Part shown: in pieces, positions 43,560 through 52,652 of the stretch
How positions within the stretch are numbered: position 1 is the first letter of the stretch
Layout of the letters: each line of letters starts with the position of its first letter
NCBI GenBank assembly: GCA_905215775.1
Contig: CAJMRM010000001.1
Span: 53,909 to 117,908 of the forward strand
Source of the DNA: an uncultured bacterium
GTDB taxonomy: Bacteria > Bacillota > Clostridia > Lachnospirales > Lachnospiraceae
Direction: 5' to 3'
Length of the DNA stretch: 64,000 nt
Notes under the pieces: generated by a model
The model's database searches: none
Told to the model about the DNA's origin: nothing
What the model saw: only the letters and a program-made list of their open reading frames with translations
Made by a program: the position numbers and the translations under genes

Positions 43560-44657
43560 TTACCGGAACCGCTCCGTTTCCCGCTTCAGATCCACCAGGA
43601 ATTCCGTTCCATTGACGGTCACCCGGTAGGTTCCCTCGTCTCCCCAGTACCTCCGGTCCTCGTTGACTGCCGCCGCCAGGCCCACGGCCTGGAGCTCTGA
43701 CGCAGGCTCCGCAGGACGGTTCAGCTGCTCCTTCAGCCGGCCCAGCTCTTCCTTCCACTGACAGTAAAGCTCCTGGGCCTCTTCGATCCCCACCTTCTTA
43801 AAGCGGACCGTGTGTCCGGGCATGCACTGGGCCAGCTCCGGAAGATCCACGGAGATCACGCAGGCGATCTTTGTGTAGCCTCCAGTGGTCTGGTGGTCTG
43901 CCATCATAACGATGGGGTTTCCGTGGGACGGCACCTGGACGGCGCCGAAGCTGATGCCGTCGGTGATGATGTCGCCGCCGTTTTTATGGGCGATGACCGG
44001 CCCCTCCATACGGCAGCCCATGCGGTCATACTCGTTGGAAATGGTATAAGCGCTCCCTAAAAACGTGGAGAGCCCTTCTTCTGTAAAGCAGTCGTCCTGG
44101 GGCCCCATGACCACCCGCAGCGTATGCTCTCTGGCAGAAAGCTCCGGAAGGGGCAGCTTTCTGGAGGCCATATTAGGAAGCCAGGTCTTTGGCGACCGGA
44201 AGCCGATCTCATCTCCAGCCCCAAGCCTTCTTCCTTCGATCCCGCCGATCTTCGCCTTCAGGTTGGTGGAACGGCTGCCCATGACCACAGGCACGTCCAG
44301 GCCACCCGCAAACGCCACGTAAGCCCGGCTTCCTCCGTACATACCGCCAAAGCTTACGGTCTGCCCCGCCTTTATAAGGACCGCCTCATACCGGGGCAGG
44401 GGCCGTCCATCCAGCTTTGCACCCAGATCGCCGCCGGTAACGGCGATCAGCTCATCCTCTGTAAATTCCATCGTGGGGCCCATCATGGTCACTTCCAGGA
44501 CCGCCTCGTTTTCATCGTTTCCCACCAGAACATCCGCCAAAGCCGCTGCCCGGGTATCCATGACGCCGGACACGGCCATTCCCGTTTCCTGGCTGCCATA
44601 CCGGCCCATATCCTGGACCGTCGTAAGAAAACCTCCGTTCAGGATCCGGATTCCCAT
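43560..44657 (-). CDS. pxpC: 5-oxoprolinase subunit C (biotin-dependent carboxyltransferase-like, KipA family)
   Basis: A subunit of the ATP-dependent 5-oxoprolinase PxpABC, which opens 5-oxoproline to glutamate. The 365 residues contain DMGRYGSQETGMAVSGVMDTRAAALADVLVGN, ELIAVTGGDLGAKLDGRPLPRYEAVLIKAGQTVSFG, AYVAFAGGLDVPVVMGSRST and NPIVMMADHQTTGGYTKIACVISVDL, matching KipA/PxpC. Its ATG overlaps the pxpB stop by one base (TAATG), showing translational coupling. Confidence 0.93.
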   Translation of the reverse strand: MGIRILNGGFLTTVQDMGRYGSQETGMAVSGVMDTRAAALADVLVGNDENEAVLEVTMMGPTMEFTEDELIAVTGGDLGAKLDGRPLPRYEAVLIKAGQTVSFGGMYGGSRAYVAFAGGLDVPVVMGSRSTNLKAKIGGIEGRRLGAGDEIGFRSPKTWLPNMASRKLPLPELSAREHTLRVVMGPQDDCFTEEGLSTFLGSAYTISNEYDRMGCRMEGPVIAHKNGGDIITDGISFGAVQVPSHGNPIVMMADHQTTGGYTKIACVISVDLPELAQCMPGHTVRFKKVGIEEAQELYCQWKEELGRLKEQLNRPAEPASELQAVGLAAAVNEDRRYWGDEGTYRVTVNGTEFLVDLKRETERFR

Positions 44658-45388
44658 TACTCCACCTCCTTATGGAAGATCACATACTGGTACGTACCGT
44701 CCTCCACCTGCTTTTCAATGGCTTCATACTCCGCCTGATCCACCGCGCGGAATTTTATATACTGGCCCGCCTCCAGGAGCACCGGCTTTTCCCGCCCGGC
44801 ATCATAAAGCTTCAAAGGTGTCCGCCCGATCAGCTGCCAGCCGCCGGGAGACGCCACCGGATAGATCCCGGTCTGCTCCCCGGCGATTCCCACAGAGCCT
44901 CCCTCGATCTTCACCCGGGGGCTTTTAAGCCTCGGAGCCGCGATCTCCCGGCTCATGCCTCCCAGATAGGGGAACCCGGCAATAAATCCCAGCATATAGA
45001 TCAGGTACTCCCCGGACGTATGGATCCTTACGACCTCCTCCGGGGTCTTATGGTTATGGGCCGCCACAAATTCCAGGTCCGGCCCCATGTCCCCGCCGTA
45101 AAGCACAGGGATCTCGATGACCGACGGCGGCGGGATCTGGATACTGTCCATGGTCTCCAGCACCTCGTCAAACCTTTTTGTAAGCTCCCCGAACCGGATC
45201 ACCTCCGGCCGGTATACCACCGATAGGGACCGGTAGGTGGGAATGGTCTCCACCACTCCGTCCACCGCCGCCTTTTCCAGGGCGATCTTAAACGCCCGGA
45301 TCCTCCGGTTGATCTCCGGGCTGATCTCGTTTCCAAATTCCACGCAGACCGTACAGTCGCCGGAAACCAGATATTTTATCTTTTCCAC
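44657..45388 (-). CDS. pxpB: 5-oxoprolinase subunit B (KipI family)
   Basis: A 243-residue subunit of the cyclophilin-like KipI/PxpB family. Signatures are SGDCTVCVEFGNEISPEINRRI, PTYRSLSVVYRPEVI, EIPVLYGGDMGPDLEFVAAHNHKTPEEVVRIHTSGEYLIYMLGFIAGFPYLGGM and SVGIAGEQTGIYPVASPGGWQLIGRTPLKLYD. It lies between pxpA and pxpC. Confidence 0.93.
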   Translation of the reverse strand: MEKIKYLVSGDCTVCVEFGNEISPEINRRIRAFKIALEKAAVDGVVETIPTYRSLSVVYRPEVIRFGELTKRFDEVLETMDSIQIPPPSVIEIPVLYGGDMGPDLEFVAAHNHKTPEEVVRIHTSGEYLIYMLGFIAGFPYLGGMSREIAAPRLKSPRVKIEGGSVGIAGEQTGIYPVASPGGWQLIGRTPLKLYDAGREKPVLLEAGQYIKFRAVDQAEYEAIEKQVEDGTYQYVIFHKEVE

Positions 45389-45460
45389 AGCAGAATCTCC
45401 CCTTTCTCTCCGCAGGCCGTCCGTCCTTCCCTGGCCGCCGGTCCGCGTTTCCGTCTGGTC

Positions 45461-46225
45461 TTACCGCTCCGCCAGGCTCCGTACCTCCACGCCCTCGGCG
45501 GACAGGGCTTCGCGGATATTTTTCACAAATTCCAGCGCCTTGGGATTGTCCCCATGGACGCAGATGGAATCGGCCCGGATGGCGATCTCGCGTCCGTTTA
45601 TGGTCTCCACAGTCCCTTCCTTTACCATACGCACCACCCGGCGGATGGCCAGCTCCTCATCCTTGATAACAGCGCCCGGAAGCTTTCTGGAAACCAGGGT
45701 GCCGTCGTCATTGTACGCCCGGTCCGCAAAAACCTCGCTGGCTGCCCGAAGCCCCGTTTCCTCCGCTGCCTTCACCATCCAGGAACCGGCCAGCCCCATG
45801 AAGATGATCTCCTGATCCACCTCATATACGGCCTCGCACATGGCCCTGGCCAGCCTTTCGTCCACTGCCGCCATGTTATAAAGGGCTCCGTGGGGCTTCA
45901 CATGCTGGAGCTTTATTCCCAGGCTCCCGGTAAAGGCCATGAGGGCTCCCAGCTGGTATTTCACGTAAGCCTTCGCCTCCTCCGGGGTCACGTTCATGTT
46001 CCGGCGGCCAAAGCCCATCAGGTCCGGAAAGCCCGGATGCGCGCCCACCGCTGTGCCGTATTCTCTGGCCATAGCCACAGTCTCTGCCATGACCATGGGA
46101 TCGCCGGCATGCCAGCCGCAGGCCACGTTGGCGGAGGACACATACTTTAAGATCTCACGGTCCATGCCGATGGTGTAATTTCCAAAGCTTTCTCCCAGAT
46201 CACTGTTTAAGTCCACATAATACAT
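45461..46225 (-). CDS. pxpA: 5-oxoprolinase subunit A (LamB/YcsF family)
   Basis: A 254-residue TIM-barrel-like subunit of the LamB/YcsF family. The start is [40 protein letters not shown], with [63 protein letters not shown] and [17 protein letters not shown] following. This is PxpA. It is the first gene of the cassette; a good promoter lies at 46261-46289. Confidence 0.94.
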   Translation of the reverse strand: MYYVDLNSDLGESFGNYTIGMDREILKYVSSANVACGWHAGDPMVMAETVAMAREYGTAVGAHPGFPDLMGFGRRNMNVTPEEAKAYVKYQLGALMAFTGSLGIKLQHVKPHGALYNMAAVDERLARAMCEAVYEVDQEIIFMGLAGSWMVKAAEETGLRAASEVFADRAYNDDGTLVSRKLPGAVIKDEELAIRRVVRMVKEGTVETINGREIAIRADSICVHGDNPKALEFVKNIREALSAEGVEVRSLAER

Positions 46226-46260
46226 ATACCTGTCTCTCCTGTTTCGTTCTTTTTTCTACT

Positions 46261-46289
46261 ATTTTATCTTACTTTTCCACGTAAATCAA
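46261..46289 (-). promoter_or_regulatory. Promoter of the pxpABC cassette
   Basis: Minus-strand -35 TTGATT (46284-46289), 17-bp spacer and -10 TAAAAT (46261-46266), about 36 nt upstream of pxpA. The cassette is thus an independent unit between truA and rplM. Confidence 0.75.
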
Positions 46290-46310
46290 TAGGACAGCGT
46301 CCATTGTCCC

Positions 46311-47342
46311 CTAAACCAGGCGTTTTTCCACCGCCCTCCACCGGCCGTTTCCTGCCTGCTCCAGCCGGTAAAAGCCGTAGGTCTCCTTTTCATTCAGCCC
46401 GCAGGCCTCCGGCGCTTCCACGAACACAGTCTCCGCCCCGTTCCAGTACGCCTGGTGGACCATGCGGCGCACCAGCCGGATCACCTCCTCCGGCTCGCAG
46501 AAAAGGATCTTAAGCACAGAGGTTTTCGATGCTGCCAGCTCCGCCTGATCCAGGACATAGCTCCAATGCGTATTTTCTCCGGCCACCGTAAGGGCCGGCT
46601 CCTTTTCATATTGGATCCCCACCATGGTGAGTCCTCTGGCGGGAGCGGTTTCTCCGGCTTCCTTCCGGTCCCTGGCCTCCAGGATCTCCTTTACATGCTC
46701 CGGCGGCCAGACTCCCATTCCCACCTTCATTAAGGTCCCGGCAATGATCCGGACCATGTTGTACAGGAACCCGCTGCCCTTTAACCGGATGGTGATAATG
46801 TCGTCCGTTCCCCGGTCCACAGAGATCTCATAAAGGGTCCGCACCGTCTCCTCCGCCTGATGGCCGGAGGAGCAGAAGCTGGCAAAATCGTGCTCACCCA
46901 GAAGGTACGCCGCCCCCCGGCGCATTTTTTCCACATCCAGGCTGTAATAACAGAAATGGGCGTACAGCCGCCGGGTGGGTACGCTGATGCGGCAGTTCAA
47001 GATCCTGTATTCATACGTTTTTACGCTGTTCTGTTTTCTGGGATGCCAGTCCAGGGGAACCTCCTCCGACTCCAGCACACGGATGTCCTCCGGAAGCTTC
47101 TGGTTCACCGCATAGCACAGCTTTTCTCCCGGGATCCTGCTTTCCGTATCAAATACCGCCACATTTCCCAGGGCATGGACGCCGGAATCTGTCCGGCTGG
47201 CCCCGATAACGCAAACAGGCTCTTTCAGAAGTTCTGAAAGAGTCCCATTTAAGATTTCCTCAATGGTAACGCCGTTGGGCTGCAGCTGCCAGCCGCAGTA
47301 GCCCGTTCCGTCGTATGCCACGGTCATTTTTATCCGTTTCAT
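46311..47342 (-). CDS. truA: tRNA pseudouridine(38-40) synthase TruA with C-terminal extension
   Basis: Forms pseudouridine at positions 38-40 of tRNA anticodon arms. The catalytic aspartate is in GASRTDSGVHALGNVAVFDT. YDGTGYCGWQLQPNGVTIEEILN, RTLYEISV and GSGFLYNMVRIIAGTLMKVGMG are also typical. The core ends at GLTMVGIQYE near residue 246. A further 97 residues follow (to 343), ending GFYRLEQAGNGRWRAVEKRLV, whereas TruA normally stops near 245-270. The extension has no recognised family. The start at 47342 has GAGGG 8 nt upstream. It follows ecfT in the usual Firmicute order. Confidence 0.94.
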   Translation of the reverse strand: MKRIKMTVAYDGTGYCGWQLQPNGVTIEEILNGTLSELLKEPVCVIGASRTDSGVHALGNVAVFDTESRIPGEKLCYAVNQKLPEDIRVLESEEVPLDWHPRKQNSVKTYEYRILNCRISVPTRRLYAHFCYYSLDVEKMRRGAAYLLGEHDFASFCSSGHQAEETVRTLYEISVDRGTDDIITIRLKGSGFLYNMVRIIAGTLMKVGMGVWPPEHVKEILEARDRKEAGETAPARGLTMVGIQYEKEPALTVAGENTHWSYVLDQAELAASKTSVLKILFCEPEEVIRLVRRMVHQAYWNGAETVFVEAPEACGLNEKETYGFYRLEQAGNGRWRAVEKRLV

Positions 47343-47385
47343 AAAATGATCCCTCAAAAATAATTCTATAAAGCCTCATTTCCCG

Positions 47386-48186
47386 CTATACCGCAGCCTT
47401 AGCCGCCAGGGACAGAAGGAAATAGCCGGCATAAACCAGATATGTGATCCGGTCTCTTTTTTCATAACGAAGAGGCTTCATTTTTGTACGCCCCTCGCCG
47501 CCCCGGTAGCACCGGGCCTCCATGGCCATAGCCAGATCTGTGGCCCTCCGGAACGCGGAGATGAACAGCGGCACCAGAAGAGGCACCATGGCCTTAGCTC
47601 TCTGGATCAGATTCCCGCTTTCAAAATCAGCGCCTCTGGCCATCTGGGCCTTCATGATCTTATCGGTCTCCTCAATGAGGATCGGGATGAACCGCAGGGC
47701 AATGGACATCATCATGGACACCTCATGGACCGGGACTCCGATCTTTCCCATAAAGCCCAGGCTCTTTTCCAGACCGTCGGTCAGCTGGTTGGGCGTGGTC
47801 GTAAGAGTCAGGATCGTGGAGCCCAGCACCAGGAAGATCAGGCGCACCGCCATAAAGGCTGCAAATTCCAGGCCTTCCCAGGTCATCTGGAGAAAGCCAA
47901 TCTTAAAGATCGGTGTTCCCGGCGTCAGAAACAGGTTGAAGCTGACGCTGATGAGAAGCAGGATCACAATGGATTTCAGCCCGCGCACCATAAATTTCAC
48001 CGGCACCCTGGACAGGCGGATGGCAGCCGCTAAAAACAGGGCGGCCAGTCCATAGGCCAGCACAGAGTCCGCAATGAACAGCGTCACGATGTATACCAGG
48101 GTCCCAAACAGCTTTGTCCTGGGATCCATCCGGTGGAGTACCGAGTCCACCGGATAATACTGGCCCAGCGTAATATCTCTTAACAT
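47386..48186 (-). CDS. ecfT: Energy-coupling factor transporter transmembrane protein EcfT
   Basis: Membrane scaffold linking ECF ATPases to S-components for vitamin uptake, 266 residues and about five helices. LGQYYPVDSVLHRMDPRTKLFGTLVYIV at the N-terminus and the two coupling motifs AQMARGADFE and AMEARCYRGGEGRT identify it. The start at 48186 has GGAGG 7 nt upstream and overlaps the end of ecfA2. Confidence 0.95.
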   Translation of the reverse strand: MLRDITLGQYYPVDSVLHRMDPRTKLFGTLVYIVTLFIADSVLAYGLAALFLAAAIRLSRVPVKFMVRGLKSIVILLLISVSFNLFLTPGTPIFKIGFLQMTWEGLEFAAFMAVRLIFLVLGSTILTLTTTPNQLTDGLEKSLGFMGKIGVPVHEVSMMMSIALRFIPILIEETDKIMKAQMARGADFESGNLIQRAKAMVPLLVPLFISAFRRATDLAMAMEARCYRGGEGRTKMKPLRYEKRDRITYLVYAGYFLLSLAAKAAV

Positions 48187-49067
48187 GTCTTTTCCTCCCC
48201 GCAGCCGCCGGTCCCTCCGGCCTTTTTCCACAGGGACAGGATCGCATCCCGCGCTTCCTCCACCGTGGTGATATCCTCATCCACCGGGATCCCCCGCTCC
48301 CGCAGGGCATGGACCACATAGGTGATCTGGGGGGCGGCCAGACCCATGGCCTCCAGCTCCTTATAGTGGCGGAACACCTCCCTGGGTGTCCCGTCGAATA
48401 CCTTTTCTCCGTGGTTCATGACCACCAGACGGGATACGTACCGGGCCACATCTTCCATACTGTGGGACACCAGGATCACCGTCATTCCCTGCTCGGAATG
48501 GAGTCTTGCCACCAGTCCCAGGATATCGTCCCTTCCCCTGGGGTCCAGGCCCGCTGTGGGCTCATCCAGGATCAGCACCTCCGGCTTCATGGCCAGAACT
48601 CCCGCAATGGCCACCCGCCGCTTCTGGCCTCCGGAAAGCTCAAAGGGAGACTGTCTGTAAAAGCTCTCGTCCAGGCCGGTTAAGGCCAGCGCTTCCTTCG
48701 CCCGGGCCTCCGCCTCCTCCTGGGAAAACCCCTGGTTCTTCGGGCCAAAGCATACGTCGGTCAGCACATCCACCTCAAAAAGCTGGTGCTCCGGATACTG
48801 GAACACCAGACCCACATGGCTCCGCAGCTCCTTCATGGAAAAGCCTTCTCTGTAAATGCTCTCCCCGTTATAAAGGATATCTCCGCTGCTGGCCTTTAAA
48901 AGCCCGTTTAAATGCTGGGTCAGCGTGGACTTTCCAGAGCCGGTATGGCCGATCAGGCCGATAAATTCCCCGTCCTTGATGGTCAGATCCACGTTTTTCA
49001 GCGCGTACTGTTCAAATATGGTGTCCTGTCCATAGATATGGCACAGGTTTTTTACTTCGATTGCCAT
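48180..49067 (-). CDS. ecfA2: Energy-coupling factor transporter ATP-binding protein EcfA2
   Basis: A 295-residue ATPase of the ECF module. Walker A is GHTGSGKSTLTQHLNGLL, the signature LSGGQKRRVAIAGVLA, Walker B VLILDEPTAGLDPRGRDD and VSHSMEDVARY. It starts one nt before the ecfA1 stop. With EcfA1 and EcfT it should serve several S-components, including BioY at 12560-13132. Confidence 0.95.
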   Translation of the reverse strand: MAIEVKNLCHIYGQDTIFEQYALKNVDLTIKDGEFIGLIGHTGSGKSTLTQHLNGLLKASSGDILYNGESIYREGFSMKELRSHVGLVFQYPEHQLFEVDVLTDVCFGPKNQGFSQEEAEARAKEALALTGLDESFYRQSPFELSGGQKRRVAIAGVLAMKPEVLILDEPTAGLDPRGRDDILGLVARLHSEQGMTVILVSHSMEDVARYVSRLVVMNHGEKVFDGTPREVFRHYKELEAMGLAAPQITYVVHALRERGIPVDEDITTVEEARDAILSLWKKAGGTGGCGEEKTC

Positions 49068-49934
49068 TTAAGCCTCTTTTCTCTTCAGCAGCGGCTCCAG
49101 CGCTGCCACCAGCTCGTCAATGGTCAGGATCCCGCAGGGAATATCCATGCCTGCGGCCTTCAGCTCATCGGCCAGCTCCGTCACCTGGGGCACGTCCAGG
49201 CTGTATTGTTTCAGTTCCTTCACCCGGGAAAATACCTCCCTGGGCGTTCCGTCCATGACCACATGGCCCGCATCCATGACCACCACCCGGTCCGCGTCGA
49301 TGACCTCTTCCATATAGTGGGTGATCAGAAGGACCGTGATCCCCTCCTGCCGGTTAAGCTCGTGGACGGTTTTTATGACCTCCTTGCGGCCGTTGGGATC
49401 CAGCATGGCTGTGGGCTCGTCCAGGACGATGCACTGGGGCTTCATGGCCATAACTCCGGCAATGGCCACACGCTGCTTCTGGCCTCCGGAAAGCTTATTG
49501 GGAGACTGGAGACGGTATGCCGTCATTCCAACGGCCTCCAGGCTCCGGTCCACCCGCTTCCAGATCTCGTCTGTGGGCACTCCCATATTTTCCGGTCCAA
49601 AGCCCACGTCCTCTTCCACCACGTTGCCGATGATCTGATTGTCCGGGTTCTGGAATACCATTCCCGCGGTCTTCCGCACATCCCAAAGGTGCTCCTCATC
49701 ACTGGTCTTCATATCGGAAATATAGACCGTTCCGTCCGAGGGGAGAAGAATTCCGTTCATCATCTTGGCAAAGGTGGATTTCCCGGAGCCGTTGTGGCCC
49801 AGAATGGCCACAAAGCTTCCCTCCTCAATATCCAGGTTCACACCCCGGAGCGCATGGCTCACCTCATCCTTATCTGTCTCTTCGTCGTGTCTGATATAGT
49901 CAAATATCAGATTTACTGCTCGTATGATTCCCAT
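49068..49934 (-). CDS. ecfA1: Energy-coupling factor transporter ATP-binding protein EcfA1
   Basis: A 288-residue ATPase of the ECF module. Walker A GHNGSGKSTFAKMMNGIL, Q-loop VFQNPDNQIIGNVVEEDVGFGPENMG, signature [16 protein letters not shown], Walker B CIVLDEPTAMLDPNGRKE. The start at 49934 (MGIIRAVNLIFDY) has AAAGG 6 nt upstream. A longer in-frame extension is unsupported. A possible promoter with -35 TTGACG (50045-50050) and -10 TACACT (50021-50026) lies upstream. Confidence 0.95.
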   Translation of the reverse strand: MGIIRAVNLIFDYIRHDEETDKDEVSHALRGVNLDIEEGSFVAILGHNGSGKSTFAKMMNGILLPSDGTVYISDMKTSDEEHLWDVRKTAGMVFQNPDNQIIGNVVEEDVGFGPENMGVPTDEIWKRVDRSLEAVGMTAYRLQSPNKLSGGQKQRVAIAGVMAMKPQCIVLDEPTAMLDPNGRKEVIKTVHELNRQEGITVLLITHYMEEVIDADRVVVMDAGHVVMDGTPREVFSRVKELKQYSLDVPQVTELADELKAAGMDIPCGILTIDELVAALEPLLKRKEA

Positions 49935-50074
49935 AGCTGGCCTTTCTTTCTGAACAGACTCCGGCCCTGCCGGAGGATCTGTCTGTGTGCTCCATTTTCC
50001 AGATTGTTTACTCGCTCCTAAAGTGTAGTTTATAATTCCCGGTTCGTCAAGAGATTTTATGAAACAAATCAATC

Positions 50075-50108
50075 CGTGGGCAGTACAGACTCCGCCGCAC
50101 TGCCCACG
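50075..50108 (-). terminator. Terminator between the cell-wall-binding genes and ecfA1
   Basis: A perfect 10-bp stem (50075-50084 and 50099-50108) shortly after the stop of the gene at 50128. The T-tract on the minus strand is loose (ATTGATTTGTTTC). A plus-strand run of TTTTCC and TTTTTTT also follows the hairpin. Confidence 0.6.
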
Positions 50109-50127
50109 ATCCGTTTTCCTTATTTTT

Positions 50128-51180
50128 TTATTCCACCCAGAGGCCGCTGCCATCCAGCCGGCAGCCGTCTATTACCGTATTGGCCGCCATGGAGCCGTCG
50201 CTGTTTAAATAGTACCACTGGCCCGGAGATGCCATGATCCAGCCCACGGCCATGGAGCCGTCCGGATTCAGGTAATACCAGACTCCGTCCGCTTTCTGCC
50301 AGCCCGTCAGCATCACGCCGTCCGGATCCATCCGGTACCAGGTCCCGTCCACCTGCTTCCAGCCGGTGGCGGCAATCCCGTTTTCATCGAAATAATACCA
50401 CTGGTTCATGATCTTATACCACTGGCCCTTTACGATCTCGCCGTCCTCATCCTCATACTTCCTGCCGTCGGTATACGTTCTCCAGCGGCCCTCCGTATCG
50501 CCCATGTCATCCATGAGCCGGCCCGAGGAGGTCAGGTATTCACTGGTCTTCATATATTTTTCATCCGAATCATCCTTTGCCATGGATCGGATCTCATAGT
50601 AATAGCTGCCCTCTTTTGTCATATACTCCGACAGATCCCTGGATGTTCCCGTAGCGGTGATATTCCTCACCAGGTATCCGTCCCGGTAAAGGCGGATCCC
50701 ATAGGCTGTGGCGTAGTCCGCTTTTTTCCAGACCGCCTTTTGTGGATTTTCCGCGCTCCATCCGGCCTCCTCCGGGGAATCCAGCTGGACCACCGGATAG
50801 TAGCTGGCCTTTATGATAGCCGTATCCCCGTCTCCTTTTGCGGAAGTCAGTCTGGCTCCGGAGATCTTACAGGATTCCGCCCCATAGCTGGAGAGGAATT
50901 CCCGGCCGCCGTCGCTGGAAACCTCGATGACTGCCGTTACCTTTTTCCCCGGCTTCCAAAGGTCTGTATCCTTTTCCCAGGTAACAGAATCAATGGTAAT
51001 CCCTGCGCTCACACAGGTGATCTCCGGTTCCACGATGGTCCCCAGCTCATACTGGTCCTCAAACCTCAGATTCAAAGAACGTACCGTTCCGGCTGCCAGC
51101 GCCGGAACTGCCGCACAAAAGCAGAATACGCCGGCCAGCATAACGCTGGCCAGCCCTTTTATCCTAAATCCTTTTACCAT
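50128..51180 (-). CDS. Secreted cell-wall-binding repeat protein (copy 1)
   Basis: A 350-residue exported protein. A signal peptide (residues 1-29, ending AAVPALAA) is followed by a beta-rich region and an Fn3-like domain (about residues 130-205, PVVQLDSPEEAGWSAENPQKAVWKKADYATAYGIRLYRDGYLV). The C-terminal 120 residues are choline/cell-wall-binding repeats (GQWYKIMNQWYYFDENGIAATGWKQVDGTWYRMDPDG and so on). It probably binds teichoic or other wall polymers. It lies 18 nt after a paralogue. No enzyme domain is seen. Confidence 0.85.
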   Translation of the reverse strand: MVKGFRIKGLASVMLAGVFCFCAAVPALAAGTVRSLNLRFEDQYELGTIVEPEITCVSAGITIDSVTWEKDTDLWKPGKKVTAVIEVSSDGGREFLSSYGAESCKISGARLTSAKGDGDTAIIKASYYPVVQLDSPEEAGWSAENPQKAVWKKADYATAYGIRLYRDGYLVRNITATGTSRDLSEYMTKEGSYYYEIRSMAKDDSDEKYMKTSEYLTSSGRLMDDMGDTEGRWRTYTDGRKYEDEDGEIVKGQWYKIMNQWYYFDENGIAATGWKQVDGTWYRMDPDGVMLTGWQKADGVWYYLNPDGSMAVGWIMASPGQWYYLNSDGSMAANTVIDGCRLDGSGLWVE

Positions 51181-51198
51181 AAATTGAAACCTCCTGTT

Positions 51199-52473
51199 TT
51201 ATGGCCGTTTCCACACTCCGTTCATGTCCACATAAAAGCCGTCGATCACCTCGTTGACCGCCTTGTGGCCATCGGGATAGAAATAATAGATCTGATCGTC
51301 GATGGTCTGCCAGCCAGTCACCATGGCTCCGCTTCCGTTCAGGTAGTAAGCCTTGTCGCCCAGCTGGATCCAGCCCACGGCCATGGCTCCATCGTCCTTC
51401 AGATAGTACCATACGTTTTTATTCAAAAGCCATCCGGTCCTCATGGCCCCGCTGGTATCCATATAGTAGTAGATCCCATTCCGGAGCTGCCAGCCGGTCA
51501 GCATATTGCCGCTGCCGTCAAACAGATACCAGACGCCGCTGATCTTTCCCCAGCTGTCGCGGATATAGGTGCCGTCCGGATACCGGAACCGCCACTGGCC
51601 GTTTCTTTCGATCCAGCCCACCTGGTTCCCAACATTGTCCCAGCCATTTCGGTCCTCCCAGTCCTCCCAGTCGTCCCAGCGGTCCTTATCGTCCTTATCT
51701 TGGCCGGAGCCGTCAGAAACCTCGTCATCATCCACATAAAGCTCATCGGAAGTTACCCAGTCGCTCTTTTTCGCGTATTTGGAAACCGAATCATCCGCCG
51801 GCACAGCCCGTACACGGAAGGTATACGTCCCCTTGGAGGTCATATAGGGATAGAAATTATAGGAAGACGTATGGAGATCCGTTACCTTTTTCACCGTCTT
51901 AGAGCCCCGGTACAGATACACGTCGTACGCAGCGTCATCCACCTTCTCCCAGTCTGCATAGCCGAACTTAGAGCTGGTATATCTTCCGCTGCTCCAGTAT
52001 ACCTCCTCCGGCTCATCCAGGCTTCCCTTGGCGGGCTCTGTCTTTATGGTCACTAAAAGCTTATTGCTCCCCTGTCTTTTTGCACTGACAAAATCTCCGC
52101 CTCTTACCGTCACCTTGGAGGAGGAATAGCTGGAGCTGAACCGATAGTCGTTGAGCGCTTCCAGGGTGATCTTGATGGTGTAGGTGCCTCCCAGCTTTGC
52201 CTCATCCACCTTCGTTCCCCATTCCGCCGATACGATCTCATATCTCTCGTTGCTGGGAATCTTTACCTCCCGGCCAGTGTCTCCCGTATATCCGTAATGA
52301 AGGGCTGGAAGGTCCTCTCCGGGAACCGGAGCCACATCCAGGGTAATACTGATGCTCTTTACATAATCCGTGGCCGCAAAGGCGGTCTGGGCTCCCAGAA
52401 CCGTCATAAGAACTATTGCAAAGAACGCTCCCATCCATTTTCTGATCTGCTTGGGCTTTAATGTTTTATTCAT
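51199..52473 (-). CDS. Secreted cell-wall-binding repeat protein (copy 2)
   Basis: A 424-residue exported paralogue of the next gene. The signal peptide covers about residues 1-34 (LGAQTAFAA). An Ig-like region and an Fn3-like domain (SLDEPEEVYWSSGRY...AAYDVYLYRGSKTVKKVTDLHTSSYNFYPYMTSKGTYTFRVRAV) follow. A Trp/Asp-rich linker (DRWDDWEDWEDRNGWDN) leads to six cell-wall-binding repeats ending YVDMNGVWKRP. The strongly acidic, tryptophan-rich linker is unusual. It may have formed by tandem duplication with the neighbour. Confidence 0.85.
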   Translation of the reverse strand: MNKTLKPKQIRKWMGAFFAIVLMTVLGAQTAFAATDYVKSISITLDVAPVPGEDLPALHYGYTGDTGREVKIPSNERYEIVSAEWGTKVDEAKLGGTYTIKITLEALNDYRFSSSYSSSKVTVRGGDFVSAKRQGSNKLLVTIKTEPAKGSLDEPEEVYWSSGRYTSSKFGYADWEKVDDAAYDVYLYRGSKTVKKVTDLHTSSYNFYPYMTSKGTYTFRVRAVPADDSVSKYAKKSDWVTSDELYVDDDEVSDGSGQDKDDKDRWDDWEDWEDRNGWDNVGNQVGWIERNGQWRFRYPDGTYIRDSWGKISGVWYLFDGSGNMLTGWQLRNGIYYYMDTSGAMRTGWLLNKNVWYYLKDDGAMAVGWIQLGDKAYYLNGSGAMVTGWQTIDDQIYYFYPDGHKAVNEVIDGFYVDMNGVWKRP

Positions 52474-52607
52474 GGTCGTCCCCCCTGTTCACATATGATC
52501 CTTTCCTTTATTTTCTACCTTCATTATACATTCCGGGGCCGTACTCCGTCAACTTAAGATATTCTTTCATTCCTGTGGCAAAAGTGTGAAAAATCGTGGC
52601 AAAAATA

Positions 52608-52652
52608 AGGCAGACGGCCGCCGGGAAACAATTCCACGGTGAACGTCTGCCT
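52608..52652 (-). terminator. Terminator after rplQ
   Basis: A 9-bp stem AGGCAGACG/CGTCTGCCT (52608-52616 and 52644-52652) with a 27-nt loop, followed on the minus strand by TATTTTTG. It is 19 nt past the rplQ stop and ends the superoperon transcript. Confidence 0.85.

Noticed and set aside
50740..52056. Long plus-strand open frame (438 codons) opposite the wall-binding genes
   Set aside because: It mirrors two clear repeat proteins on the minus strand, has no ribosome-binding site and no family features; a shadow frame.
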